Shown: positions 7,381-16,168 of the stretch, one piece after another
Layout: every line of letters begins with the position of its first letter
Numbering within the stretch: the stretch's first letter is position 1
Source of the DNA: Nitrospirota bacterium
GTDB taxonomy: Bacteria; Nitrospirota; Thermodesulfovibrionia; Thermodesulfovibrionales; JdFR-85
Direction: 5' to 3'
NCBI GenBank assembly: GCA_013151785.1
Contig: JAADHP010000029.1
Coordinates: forward strand, 1-25,659
DNA: 25,659 nt
Program-made: the position numbers and the translations under genes
Notes under the pieces: generated by a model
Database searches by the model: none
What the model was told of the DNA's origin: nothing
Seen by the model: only the letters and a program-made list of their open reading frames with translations

Positions 7381-8646
7381 ATGGCTATAGCTCCTGACAA
7401 AACGGTACTTGTCATAGGAGGAGGCATAAGCGGACTTACAGCAGCACTTGAAACTGCAGAGGCTGGAACAAAAGCGGTAATTGTGGAACGGAATCCCTAC
7501 CTGGGAGGACGGGTAGCTCAACTTTACAGGTATTTTCCAAAGCTCTGTCCACCTTATTGTGGGCTGGAACTAAACTTCAGAAGAATCAAGGAAAATCCTG
7601 CAATCACCTACTACACGCTCTCAGAGGTTGAGGAGATTTCTGGTTCGGCAGGAGATTTCACGGTCAAGATCAAACAGAAGGCAAGATATGTAAACGAAAA
7701 ATGTACAGCCTGTGGTGCCTGTGTTGAAGCCTGTCCAGTTGAGAGACCAAACGAGTTCAATTTTGGCCTGGATAATACCAAGGCAATTTACTTGCCTCAT
7801 GAGCTGGCTTTTCCAATGAGATATGTAATAGATACTGCGGTGTGTAAGGGTAAAGAATGTGCAAAATGTGTTGAGGCGTGCAAATATGGTGCTATTGACC
7901 TGGATATGCAGGATAAAACAATAGAATTGAATGTAGGTGCAATCGTATTTGCAACAGGATGGAATCCTTACGATGCTTCAAAGATGGATAATCTCTCCTT
8001 TGGCAAGGTTAAAAATGTAATTACAAACATGATGATGGAGCGCCTGGCTGCACCCAATGGACCAACAAAGGGCAAAATACTTAGGCCTTCTGATGGCAAA
8101 GAGGTGCAGAACATTGCTTTTGTTCAGTGTGCAGGTTCAAGGGATGAAAATCATTTGAACTATTGCTCAGCAATATGCTGTATGGCAACAATGAAACAGG
8201 CCACTTATATAAGAGAGAAGAACCCTGAATCAAAGGTTACTGTATTTTATATAGACCTCAGGGCTCCCGGAAAGTACGAAGACTTCTACAAGAAGGTTGA
8301 ATCTGATGAGAACATACAGTTTATAAAAGGTAAGGTGGCAAAGATTGAGGAAGACCCTGAGACACAGGATGTAATTGTTACAGTTGAGGATGTAGCTAAT
8401 GTGAAGAAGATACATGAGAAATTTGATATGGTTGTGCTTGCCACAGGTATGGAGCCTCAGACCAGAACACAGAGATTTCCAGGTGGCATTAATACAGAGG
8501 AGAACGGGTTCATTTTATCAGACGGTCTACCTGAGGGTATATTTGCTGTGGGTGTTGCTGGCAGACCTGCAGATGTTAATACCTCTAACCAGGATGCAAC
8601 TGCCAAGGCTATAAAGTGCATACAAACACTTGTAGGAGGTAAATAA
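7381..8646 (+). CDS. qmoA: Quinone-interacting membrane-bound oxidoreductase, subunit A (HdrA-like)
   Basis: QmoA is a cytoplasmic flavoprotein of the QmoABC complex, which links the menaquinone pool to AprAB. The 421-aa protein has an N-terminal FAD motif (GGGISG, 13-18), the HdrA-type CPPYCG segment near residue 58, a ferredoxin motif C108-x2-C111-x2-C114-x3-C118, a second set C155-x4-C160-x2-C163-x3-C167, and the QCAGSRDENHLNYCSAICC segment shared with QmoB and HdrA. It is shorter than HdrA, as expected for QmoA. AGGAGG precedes the ATG. The stop codon directly abuts the qmoB start (TAAATG), so the two are translationally linked. Confidence 0.95.
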   Translation: MAIAPDKTVLVIGGGISGLTAALETAEAGTKAVIVERNPYLGGRVAQLYRYFPKLCPPYCGLELNFRRIKENPAITYYTLSEVEEISGSAGDFTVKIKQKARYVNEKCTACGACVEACPVERPNEFNFGLDNTKAIYLPHELAFPMRYVIDTAVCKGKECAKCVEACKYGAIDLDMQDKTIELNVGAIVFATGWNPYDASKMDNLSFGKVKNVITNMMMERLAAPNGPTKGKILRPSDGKEVQNIAFVQCAGSRDENHLNYCSAICCMATMKQATYIREKNPESKVTVFYIDLRAPGKYEDFYKKVESDENIQFIKGKVAKIEEDPETQDVIVTVEDVANVKKIHEKFDMVVLATGMEPQTRTQRFPGGINTEENGFILSDGLPEGIFAVGVAGRPADVNTSNQDATAKAIKCIQTLVGGK

Positions 8647-10974
8647 ATGGAAAAGAAGGTAGGAGTCTATATATGTAAGGATTGTGGAATTGGGGAAGCA
8701 CTGAATATTGAGCAGCTTGAGTCTGTTGCCAAGGAGTACCATCCAGCAGTATGTAAGGTGCATGATTTCCTTTGTAGTCAAGAAGGCGTACAGGTAATAA
8801 AGGACGATATACAGAATGAAGGCATAAATACCATTGTAATTGCTGCTTGCTCAATGAGGGTAAATACTGATGTTTTCAGTTTTGACCCTCAGAAATATGT
8901 GACTGAAAGGGTAAACCTTCGTGAGCATGTGGTATGGTGTCAGCCTCCAAATGATGAAAATACCCAGAGGATGGCTGAAGACTACCTCAGACTTGGTATA
9001 GTAAGGGCCCAGAAGGCAGAGCCTCCAACACCAAAAACAGGTGATTTAGAAAAGACCATCCTTGTTGTTGGTGGAGGAGTGGCTGGCCTTAGTGCGGCAC
9101 TGGAGGCTGCCAGGGCAGGTTACAAGGCAGTGATAGTAGAGAAGGCTGAGGAGCTTGGTGGTAGGATCAAAAAGATGAAAAAAGTCTTACCCAGTAAACC
9201 ACCCTATCAGGAACCACAAACACCAGATATAGATGAAAAAATAAAGGCTGTTGAGGAAAACCCGAACATAACAGTTTATACAAATTCTCAGGTAGTCAGT
9301 ATTGAAGGCGAGCCAGGTATGTTTGATGTAACAATTTGTAAAAATGATGCAGTTACCATTAAAGAGATTGATATAAACGAAGAGGTCAAATCAGGTGGGC
9401 CTGCAAGGTTTCCTCTTCCCGAGTGTTCCTCACCTGAAACTGTCAGGGTTGGTGCAGTTGTATTCACAATCGGATGGAAGCCTTATGATGCCACCAAACT
9501 GGAAGAGCCCTTTGGTTATGGCAAATTCAAGAATGTTATAACCAACTGGGAACTTGAAGAGATGGTCTCAAATGGTGGTGTAAAAAGACCATCTGATGGC
9601 TCAACACCAAAAAGCGTTGTCTTTATCCAGTGTGCTGGCCAGCGAGACGAAAATCACCTGCCTTATTGTTCATCTGTATGCTGCCTGACATCCCTTAAAC
9701 AGGCAAAATACATAAGAGAGGCAAACCCGGATGCTGGAGCCTTCATCATTTACAAGGATATGAGAACTCCCGGGCTTTATGAGAATTTCTACAAGAGCAT
9801 GCAGGATGACGAAGGTGTATTCCTCATTAAAGGAGAGATTCAGAGCATCGAGGAAAATGCCGATGGTTCTATTCAGATCAAGGTTGAGAACAAACTTCTC
9901 AACACCATTGATGTAATAAATGCAGATATGGTGGTGCTTGCCACTGGTATGGTAACCAATATGGTTCCAGAGGGCAGAGAACCAAAAGAGCTAACAAGGG
10001 ATCAGGAATACATTGGAGAGATTGTCTCGAAGCAGACCGAGGATGGTGTGGTAGAGGAGCTTGTACCATATCCGATAGCCCTTAATCTGAAGTATCGTCA
10101 GGGTCCTGAGATGCCCTATCTGAAATATGGATTCCCTGATTCACACTTTATCTGTTTCCCTTATGAGACTAGGAGAACAGGTATATATGCTGCAGGTGCT
10201 GCAAGGCATCCGATGGATGCTGCCCAGGCCGCCATGGACGGAGCAGGTGCAGCACTTAAGGCCATACAATGTATAGAGAGGACTTCTGAGGGGTATGCAG
10301 TACATCCAAGGTCCTGGGATCAGACCTTTCCGGTGTTCAGGCTCGAGTCCTGTACACAGTGTCGTAGATGTACTGTTGAGTGTCCTTTTGGTGTGCTTGA
10401 TGAGGACGAAAAGGCAACACCTCAGGAACATCCATACAGATGTCGTCGTTGTGGTACATGTATGGGTGCATGTCCACAGAGGATTATCAATTTCAGCGAC
10501 TACAGCATTGATATGATTTCTTCCATGCTCCAGGAAATGCAGGTTCCTGATGAAAGTGAGCTTTTCCCATATATTGTTGCATTTATTTGTGAAAACGACG
10601 CATACCCAGCCTTCGACATGGCTGGTCTGAACAGGTTACAGCTTCCACCAAACTTCAGGCTGATAAGGCTTCGTTGTCTTGGTGGTATGAACCTGGTCTG
10701 GGTATCTGATGTGCTTTCTAAGGGTGCAGATGGTGTAATCCTTATCGGATGTAAGTTTGGTGAGGATTATCAGTGCCACTTTATTAAGGTGTCTCAGATG
10801 GCAAATGAGCGTCTTGGCAAGGTTCAGGAGACTTTAAGCAGGTTGATGCTCGAGGCAGAAAGGGTGAAGATGGTTCAGCTTGCTATTAATGAGTATGATC
10901 AGTTGCCACAGATACTTAGCGAGTTTGCTGAACAGGTTAAGGAAATAGGAGCCAATCCATATAAAGGCTTCTAA
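8647..10974 (+). CDS. qmoB: Quinone-interacting membrane-bound oxidoreductase, subunit B (HdrA/MvhD fusion)
   Basis: QmoB is the second flavoprotein of the Qmo complex. The 775-aa chain has an N-terminal HdrA-like segment (IYICKDCGIG near residue 8), an FAD motif (VVGGGVAGLS from about 140), the QCAGQRDENHLPYCSSVCC segment, two [4Fe-4S] motifs (C569-x2-C572-x2-C575-x3-C579 and C599-x2-C602-x2-C605-x3-C609), and a C-terminal MvhD-like domain with four spaced cysteines (C648, C677, C702, C710) that may hold a [2Fe-2S] cluster. GTAGGAGG lies within the qmoA 3' end. This HdrA-MvhD fusion separates QmoB from ordinary HdrA. qmoC follows after 54 bp. Confidence 0.95.
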   Translation: MEKKVGVYICKDCGIGEALNIEQLESVAKEYHPAVCKVHDFLCSQEGVQVIKDDIQNEGINTIVIAACSMRVNTDVFSFDPQKYVTERVNLREHVVWCQPPNDENTQRMAEDYLRLGIVRAQKAEPPTPKTGDLEKTILVVGGGVAGLSAALEAARAGYKAVIVEKAEELGGRIKKMKKVLPSKPPYQEPQTPDIDEKIKAVEENPNITVYTNSQVVSIEGEPGMFDVTICKNDAVTIKEIDINEEVKSGGPARFPLPECSSPETVRVGAVVFTIGWKPYDATKLEEPFGYGKFKNVITNWELEEMVSNGGVKRPSDGSTPKSVVFIQCAGQRDENHLPYCSSVCCLTSLKQAKYIREANPDAGAFIIYKDMRTPGLYENFYKSMQDDEGVFLIKGEIQSIEENADGSIQIKVENKLLNTIDVINADMVVLATGMVTNMVPEGREPKELTRDQEYIGEIVSKQTEDGVVEELVPYPIALNLKYRQGPEMPYLKYGFPDSHFICFPYETRRTGIYAAGAARHPMDAAQAAMDGAGAALKAIQCIERTSEGYAVHPRSWDQTFPVFRLESCTQCRRCTVECPFGVLDEDEKATPQEHPYRCRRCGTCMGACPQRIINFSDYSIDMISSMLQEMQVPDESELFPYIVAFICENDAYPAFDMAGLNRLQLPPNFRLIRLRCLGGMNLVWVSDVLSKGADGVILIGCKFGEDYQCHFIKVSQMANERLGKVQETLSRLMLEAERVKMVQLAINEYDQLPQILSEFAEQVKEIGANPYKGF

Positions 10975-11028
10975 GGTGAAGTAAAACTTAGTTAAATAGG
11001 TAACTAATAAAATTTTCAGGAGGTATAT

Positions 11029-12135
11029 ATGCCAGAGGAGAGGGTGCTTTCACCGGACATAAACTTTATTCGTGACCTGAAGAAGGTTGGTGGTGAGACA
11101 TTAAAGAAGTGTTATCAATGTGCCACTTGCTCGGTTGTATGTCCTATGTCTCCAGATGACAGGCCGTTTCCTCGTAAAGAGATGATAATGGCTCAGATGG
11201 GTCTTAAAGAAAGCCTGCTTGCTGATCCGGATATCTGGTATTGTCATAACTGCAATGACTGTTCAAAGTACTGTCCAAGAGGTGCAAGGCCAGGTGATGT
11301 GCTTAGTGCTTTAAGGGCTAAGTTTATAAACGAGAATGCGATTCCCAGCTTCATGGCTAAGATAGTTAGAAATCCAATATTGGCCCTGGCCATACCATTT
11401 GTTGTACTGTTTTTAACACTTGCTGCAACAGGTAATCTTCATATACCTGAAGGTAAAATAGTTTATTCCCACTTCTTTCCAATTGATGTTATTGAGAAGC
11501 TGTTTATTCCACTGGTAGGGCTTGCAGGAATTACCTATATTGTCAGCCTTCTTAGGTTCTGGGGTAAGCTAAAAACCTTAAACGGTACCAACTACCAGAA
11601 GGGCTTTGGCGATGCCTTTGTTGAGACCATCGTGGAGTTCCTGAAGCACACAAAATTTACCAAGTGTGAGACCAATGCTGACAGAAAGAATGGGCATATG
11701 CTCGTCTTCTATGGCTTTGTGGGGCTGTTTATCACAACCTGCTGGATTACCTTTTACTATTATGTAATGAAGATACATTCACCAATATCACTCGGTGATC
11801 CAATGAAGTGGTTTGCCAATATCAGTGCTATTTCACTGCTTGTAGGTATACTTGCAATTATTGGAAGCCGTATGAAGGACAAGGGTATAAACACAAAGAC
11901 CTCATCCTTTGACTGGACCTTTATTATAATGGTTCTGTTGCTGGCTGTTACAGGTATACTTACAGAGCTTACAAGGCTTGCCGGTATAAGGCAGATAGCC
12001 TATCCCATGTATTTCGTACATCTAATGTTTGTGTTTTATATTATCGTTTATTTCCCATATTCCAAACTTGCCCATATGGGATACAGAGCCCTTGCTATAA
12101 CATACTATAAGATGGTTGGAAAGGATGTAATGTAA
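11029..12135 (+). CDS. qmoC: Quinone-interacting membrane-bound oxidoreductase, subunit C (HdrC/cytochrome b fusion)
   Basis: QmoC is the membrane subunit that oxidises menaquinol and passes electrons to QmoAB. The 368-aa protein joins an HdrC-like domain with two [4Fe-4S] motifs (C28-x2-C31-x2-C34-x3-C38 and C72-x2-C75-x2-C78-x3-C82) to a C-terminal HdrE/NarI-like domain of about five or six membrane helices (about 110-350) with histidines suited to heme b binding. AGGAGG precedes the ATG. Its stop overlaps the next start (TAATG), so the CBS protein is translated with it. No qmoD-like gene is present here. Confidence 0.95.
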   Translation: MPEERVLSPDINFIRDLKKVGGETLKKCYQCATCSVVCPMSPDDRPFPRKEMIMAQMGLKESLLADPDIWYCHNCNDCSKYCPRGARPGDVLSALRAKFINENAIPSFMAKIVRNPILALAIPFVVLFLTLAATGNLHIPEGKIVYSHFFPIDVIEKLFIPLVGLAGITYIVSLLRFWGKLKTLNGTNYQKGFGDAFVETIVEFLKHTKFTKCETNADRKNGHMLVFYGFVGLFITTCWITFYYYVMKIHSPISLGDPMKWFANISAISLLVGILAIIGSRMKDKGINTKTSSFDWTFIIMVLLLAVTGILTELTRLAGIRQIAYPMYFVHLMFVFYIIVYFPYSKLAHMGYRALAITYYKMVGKDVM

Positions 12136-12575
12136 TGAAGGTACAGGACATTCTTAATGAGAAAGGAAGAGAATTAATAACTGTTGCAGCTGATACCGAA
12201 ATTGCTGATGCTGCTGTAAAAATGATGCAGCGTAATATAGGTGCGTTACTGGTAGAAGAGGCTGGCAAACTCATAGGTCTGATAACCGAGAGAGATATCA
12301 TAAAAATATTAGCAAAGACTCATTGTGATATGAAGGGTTTGAGAGTGCGAGATATCATGGTACCAGCAGAAAATCTTCTTGTAGCAGAGCCTGAGGATGA
12401 GGTTGAGTATGTAATGGCTGTTATGATCCAGAATGCTATTAGGCACATGCCCATTGTGGAAAAGGGTGAATTAATTGGGATAATTTCTATTAGAGATGTT
12501 GTTAAGACTCATGTCAGAAAGCTGAAGGCCGAGATCCATTTTCTAAAGGAGTACATTTCTGATAAGTACATTTAA
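12135..12575 (+). CDS. Stand-alone CBS-pair protein co-translated with qmoC
   Basis: The 146-aa protein is little more than two CBS motifs: the first ends in LIGLITERDIIK (about 46-57) and the second in ELIGIISIRDVVK. A C-terminal helix (HVRKLKAEIHFLKEYI) may mediate dimerisation. CBS pairs commonly bind AMP, ADP or ATP. The start overlaps the qmoC stop by one base, and the pyrophosphatase gene follows after 56 bp. Placed between the AMP-producing pathway and the PPi-consuming enzyme, it is a candidate energy-charge sensor acting on QmoC, AprAB or the pyrophosphatase. The domain is certain; the role is inference. Confidence 0.88.
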   Translation: MKVQDILNEKGRELITVAADTEIADAAVKMMQRNIGALLVEEAGKLIGLITERDIIKILAKTHCDMKGLRVRDIMVPAENLLVAEPEDEVEYVMAVMIQNAIRHMPIVEKGELIGIISIRDVVKTHVRKLKAEIHFLKEYISDKYI

Positions 12576-12631
12576 GGATTTAGAAGTTTAGGCATTTTGC
12601 CAGAAAATAAAACCAAAAGGAGGTATGGTGA

Positions 12632-14674
12632 ATGGAAAGTTTAACTAATCTGGCTGCGTTGTTCGGGGCTGGGGGATTGCTACTGGCACTTATAATCTTT
12701 GCTGCAGTCTCAAAAAAGCCAGACGGCAATGAGACAATGCGTGAGATTGCAGCAATGATTCATGAAGGTGCCATGGCATACCTGAAGAGACAGTACAGCA
12801 TACTGTCTATCTTCATTATTATTGTTTTTATTGCCATGTTCTTCTACCTTGGCGCACCATCTGCAATTGCCTTCCTCTCTGGAGCAATATGTTCAATTGC
12901 AGCAGGTTTTCTTGGTATGAAGGCAGCTACTAAGGCAAATGTCAGAACTGCAGAGGCAGCAAACCAGTACAAGCCTGATCACTCGAAGGCTCTATCGGTT
13001 GCATTTAATGGTGGGGCTGTTATGGGTCTTGCTGTAGCAGGTATCGGTCTTTTGGGTGTAGGTATTTTCTATTATCTCTATGGTCGTGATCCACAGACAG
13101 CATTTATAATCAATGCCTTTGGTATGGGTGCCTCATCAATAGCCCTGTTTATGCGTGTTGGTGGTGGTATTTATACAAAGGCAGCCGACGTTGGTGCCGA
13201 CCTTGTTGGTAAGGTTGAGGCAGGAATTCCGGAAGACGACCCACGTAACCCTGGTGTTATTGCTGACAATGTGGGCGACAACGTGGGCGATGTGGCTGGT
13301 ATGGGTGCTGACCTTTTTGAGTCTTATGTTAACTCTATTATAGCTTCTATTGCTATAGGTGCAACTGCCGCAGTTGGCTCCAAGATAGCCGGTCTTGGTT
13401 CACCGCTTCACCTTATGGCACTCCCTGTGCTGCTTGCTGTAATGGGTATAATCTCTTCAGTGCTGGGCATCCTTGCAATGAGAATACTTGAGAAGATGGA
13501 TCCTGCAGCAGCTTTACGTTATTCGACCTTTATAGCTGCTGGTATATTTCTGGTTCTTTCCTATTTCGCAACCTCTTCACTTGAGGTAAGCAATCATGTA
13601 TTCTGGGCAGTTGTTGCTGGTTGTATTGGCGGTATAATAATCGGTCTTTTAACAGAGTACTACACCTCTGGTGCTCCAATTAAGAAGATTGCAGAGGCCT
13701 CACAAACAGGACCAGGTACTAATATAATTACTGGTCTGGCAGTAGGTCTTGAAAGTACAGCCCTTCCAGTGCTTGGTATATGTCTTGCAATTTTTATTGC
13801 CGACAGGGTTGCAGGTCTCTATGGTATTGGTATTGCTGCAGTTGGTATGCTTGGTACAATTGGTATAACCATGAGTGTTGACGCTTATGGCCCAATTGCT
13901 GACAATGCCGGTGGTATCTCTGAGATGGCTGGTCTTGGTGAGGATACCCGTGAGATCACCGATAGCCTGGATGCACTGGGTAACACAACAGCAGCAATCG
14001 GTAAGGGTTTTGCAATCGGCTCTGCTGCACTAACAGCACTTGCTCTTTTCTCTGCATACACTCAGAGTGTTAATGCTGTTAGAGTACAGAAAGGTCTGGA
14101 GAAACTCTCAATTATAATCACAGATCCAATGGTGGTTATCGGTTTACTGTTAGGTGGAATTCTACCATTCTTTGTTGCAGCTCTTACAATGACAGCTGTT
14201 GGTAAGGCTGCTTTTGAGATGGTTAACGAGATCAGACGCCAGTTCAGGGAAATTCCTGGTCTGTTAGAAGGAAAGCCTGGTGTTAAACCAGACTCTAAAA
14301 GATGTGTTGATATCTCAACTGCATCAGCTTTAAAGCAGATGATACTTCCAGGCCTTACTGCTGTTATAAGTCCTATACTTGTTGGATTCTTATTAGGCCC
14401 GGCAGCCCTTGGTGGTATGCTCGCTGGAGCTACAGTTGCTGGTGTAATGTTAGCACTTATGATGGCCAATGGTGGTGGTGCCTGGGACAATGCCAAAAAG
14501 TATATCGAGAAAGGTAACCTCGGTGGTAAGGGGTCAGAGGCTCACAAGGCTGCCGTTGTTGGTGATACAGTGGGTGATCCATTCAAAGATACCTCTGGTC
14601 CTTCAATGAACATTCTAATCAAGCTTATGAGCGTTGTTTCACTGGTTATTGCTCCATTAATTGCCCTTTTATAA
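12632..14674 (+). CDS. hppA: Ion-translocating membrane pyrophosphatase (K+-dependent type)
   Basis: Membrane pyrophosphatase couples PPi hydrolysis to pumping H+ and/or Na+ out of the cytoplasm. The 680-aa protein is of normal length with about 16 helices. It has the active-site DNVGDNVGD segment (212-220), the upstream GGGIYTKAADVGADLVGKVE motif, and a C-terminal GDTVGDPFKDTSGPS motif. The GNTTAAIGKG segment (450-459) has Ala-454 and Gly-457 where K+-independent forms have Lys and Thr, so K+ dependence is expected. Glu-230 in DLFES matches the gate position of Na+-pumping members. AAGGAGGT lies 7 bases before the chosen ATG. It likely removes PPi made by Sat and conserves its energy. Confidence 0.95.
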   Translation: MESLTNLAALFGAGGLLLALIIFAAVSKKPDGNETMREIAAMIHEGAMAYLKRQYSILSIFIIIVFIAMFFYLGAPSAIAFLSGAICSIAAGFLGMKAATKANVRTAEAANQYKPDHSKALSVAFNGGAVMGLAVAGIGLLGVGIFYYLYGRDPQTAFIINAFGMGASSIALFMRVGGGIYTKAADVGADLVGKVEAGIPEDDPRNPGVIADNVGDNVGDVAGMGADLFESYVNSIIASIAIGATAAVGSKIAGLGSPLHLMALPVLLAVMGIISSVLGILAMRILEKMDPAAALRYSTFIAAGIFLVLSYFATSSLEVSNHVFWAVVAGCIGGIIIGLLTEYYTSGAPIKKIAEASQTGPGTNIITGLAVGLESTALPVLGICLAIFIADRVAGLYGIGIAAVGMLGTIGITMSVDAYGPIADNAGGISEMAGLGEDTREITDSLDALGNTTAAIGKGFAIGSAALTALALFSAYTQSVNAVRVQKGLEKLSIIITDPMVVIGLLLGGILPFFVAALTMTAVGKAAFEMVNEIRRQFREIPGLLEGKPGVKPDSKRCVDISTASALKQMILPGLTAVISPILVGFLLGPAALGGMLAGATVAGVMLALMMANGGGAWDNAKKYIEKGNLGGKGSEAHKAAVVGDTVGDPFKDTSGPSMNILIKLMSVVSLVIAPLIALL

Positions 14675-14691
14675 GGCAAAAGGAAATCTTA

Positions 14692-14739
14692 AAAATAAAA
14701 AGGGGCAGGATGGAAAAACATTCTGCCCCTTTTTATTTT
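14692..14739. terminator. Bidirectional terminator between hppA and sdhD
   Basis: A perfect 17-bp stem (14692-14708 with 14723-14739) has a GGGGCAG/CTGCCCC core flanked by A on one side and T on the other, and a 14-base loop. It therefore gives a T run on either strand. It ends both the plus-strand sulfur cluster and the convergent minus-strand sdhD. Confidence 0.9.
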
Positions 14740-14763
14740 AGTAATTGTTTTTATTCTATTAAT

Positions 14764-15078
14764 CTAATAGAGAATTATTATGATTCCTTGTATAAACAAT
14801 AAAACCGCAATTGTATACAATGAAAACTTCATAATACGAAGCTTCCTTGTATTTGTGACATACTCTATAATTATTCCCCATATTCCATTAAACCCATGAT
14901 ATATGACCGAAAGAAGAAATAGTGTGTCAAAGGTTTTCCAAAAGGGTGATGAGAGTCGAGAAATTACTGACTCAAAACTTATGTTATCAGGATTTGAGTA
15001 GTGCATTAAATAAAAGTGTATAATCAGACCTATTAGAAGAATAAGACCGGTAATTCTTTGTAAAAACCACATGATCAT
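14764..15078 (-). CDS. sdhD: Succinate dehydrogenase/fumarate reductase membrane anchor, SdhD-like
   Basis: The 104-aa protein has three membrane segments and the anchor pattern QRITGLIL near the start, a histidine-bearing first helix (H21, H26), and YHGFNGIWG in the second (H61), typical of cytochrome b anchors of complex II. It would hold heme b and a quinone site with SdhC. GGAGG lies 16-20 bases before the ATG, where a second ATG two codons later is also possible. sdhC ends 20 bp upstream. The catalytic subunits are not adjacent but about 6 kb away on the other strand. Confidence 0.82.
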   Translation of the reverse strand: MIMWFLQRITGLILLIGLIIHFYLMHYSNPDNISFESVISRLSSPFWKTFDTLFLLSVIYHGFNGIWGIIIEYVTNTRKLRIMKFSLYTIAVLLFIQGIIIILY

Positions 15079-15098
15079 ATTGGGTAATACTTTCCTCC

Positions 15099-15431
15099 CT
15101 AAAAAAATGGTATACTGCCAAAAACTAAAAGCACAAAACCAACCAGAAAAGCTGACCAGAATAGTGGTTTTTGTAATCGAGTAGGAACCCCCAGCTCCAG
15201 GAGTGTTACTCTAATACCGTTAAGTCCATGAGCAAGCACCAGTGCAAGAAGTCCAATTTCGCTAATTTTTACAAATGGATTTTCCATCAACTGTAGTATC
15301 TTTTTGTATGATTCGGGATCCTTAAGATGGCTGAGCACATAGAGATGTACAAATATATATAGGGTGAGTAACACTCCAGTAATCCGGTGTATTAGCCATG
15401 CTATCGAGCCTGTATGCCAGCGGTACCGCAT
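15099..15431 (-). CDS. sdhC: Succinate dehydrogenase/fumarate reductase cytochrome b subunit, SdhC-like
   Basis: The 110-aa protein has three membrane segments with WLIHRITGVLL at the N-terminus, the SdhC signature, then HLYVLSH (H29, H35) and LAHGLNGIR (H68), candidates for heme b ligation. Together with the SdhD-like protein it forms a two-subunit anchor. The start is preceded only by a modest AAGG-type Shine-Dalgarno, and the reading frame has a stop shortly upstream, so no earlier ATG exists. A 91-bp gap separates it from the CBS-ACT gene upstream. Confidence 0.85.
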   Translation of the reverse strand: MRYRWHTGSIAWLIHRITGVLLTLYIFVHLYVLSHLKDPESYKKILQLMENPFVKISEIGLLALVLAHGLNGIRVTLLELGVPTRLQKPLFWSAFLVGFVLLVFGSIPFF

Positions 15432-15522
15432 ATTTCTTTTACCTTGTCCTTCTTATTTTTATTCCTTCTGGTGTTTTGTATAATCAGTCAGGGGATCTCC
15501 TTTATTTATATTTTTTCAGGTC

Positions 15523-16167
15523 TTATCCCTTCTTTATAATTACTGTTTTAAAGGTGCCTTCAAGCTCTGCCTTCAATGCCCTGAAGTTGCCCTTTCCTTT
15601 TGTCCTTATGACCACTTTGCGAAGGCCTTCCTTTACCCCTTCATAGGATGTCAGAATGCTTTGCAGGCTGAAGCCATACTTTCTGATAATGTCTGCCACA
15701 TCCTTAATCGAGCCTGGCCTGTCTTCTACCACTGCATAGATACGATGCCCTCCATGCCTTATTCCGGTTATATCAACCACAACACGGAAGATGTCGCGAT
15801 CTGAGATAATACCCACAAGTTGGCCTTTTTCAAGCACAGGCAAAGAGCCTATGTTTTTCTCAAGCATTGTAAGGGCGGCCTCTTCAATTGGTGTGTCCGG
15901 TGTGGTAGTGATAACCTTCTTTTTCATTATCTCCTTTACCCTTGTTTTTGCAAGCAGGTAGTGAAGCTCGTAAACATCCAGTGATGTAGCCTTTGAAGGT
16001 ATGTACTCCTTTATATCCCGATCAGATATGATACCCTTTATTTTATCGTTCTTAACTACTGGCAGGTGTTTGATATTCTTTTCTTTTAAAATTCTGGCTG
16101 CTGTTGATACAGAATCATCGGGCATTACAGTAAAAACCTTTTTAGTCATCCAGTCTTTTACAAACAT
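15523..16167 (-). CDS. CBS-CBS-ACT domain protein (AcuB-like)
   Basis: The 214-aa protein has two CBS motifs (MFVKDWMTKKVFTVMPDDSV start, then IKGIISDRDIKEY near 43-55 and LVGIISDRDIFRV near 117-129) followed by a C-terminal ACT-type segment beginning YAVVEDRPGSIKDVADII (about 144-161). ACT domains bind amino acids, CBS pairs bind adenylates, so this is probably a sensor of both. Its ATG follows the livF stop by one base (TAAAATG), and the Shine-Dalgarno GGGGG lies inside livF, so it is made with the amino-acid importer. Similar proteins are often named AcuB without a proven link to acetoin use. Confidence 0.85.
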   Translation of the reverse strand: MFVKDWMTKKVFTVMPDDSVSTAARILKEKNIKHLPVVKNDKIKGIISDRDIKEYIPSKATSLDVYELHYLLAKTRVKEIMKKKVITTTPDTPIEEAALTMLEKNIGSLPVLEKGQLVGIISDRDIFRVVVDITGIRHGGHRIYAVVEDRPGSIKDVADIIRKYGFSLQSILTSYEGVKEGLRKVVIRTKGKGNFRALKAELEGTFKTVIIKKG

Positions 16168-16168
16168 T

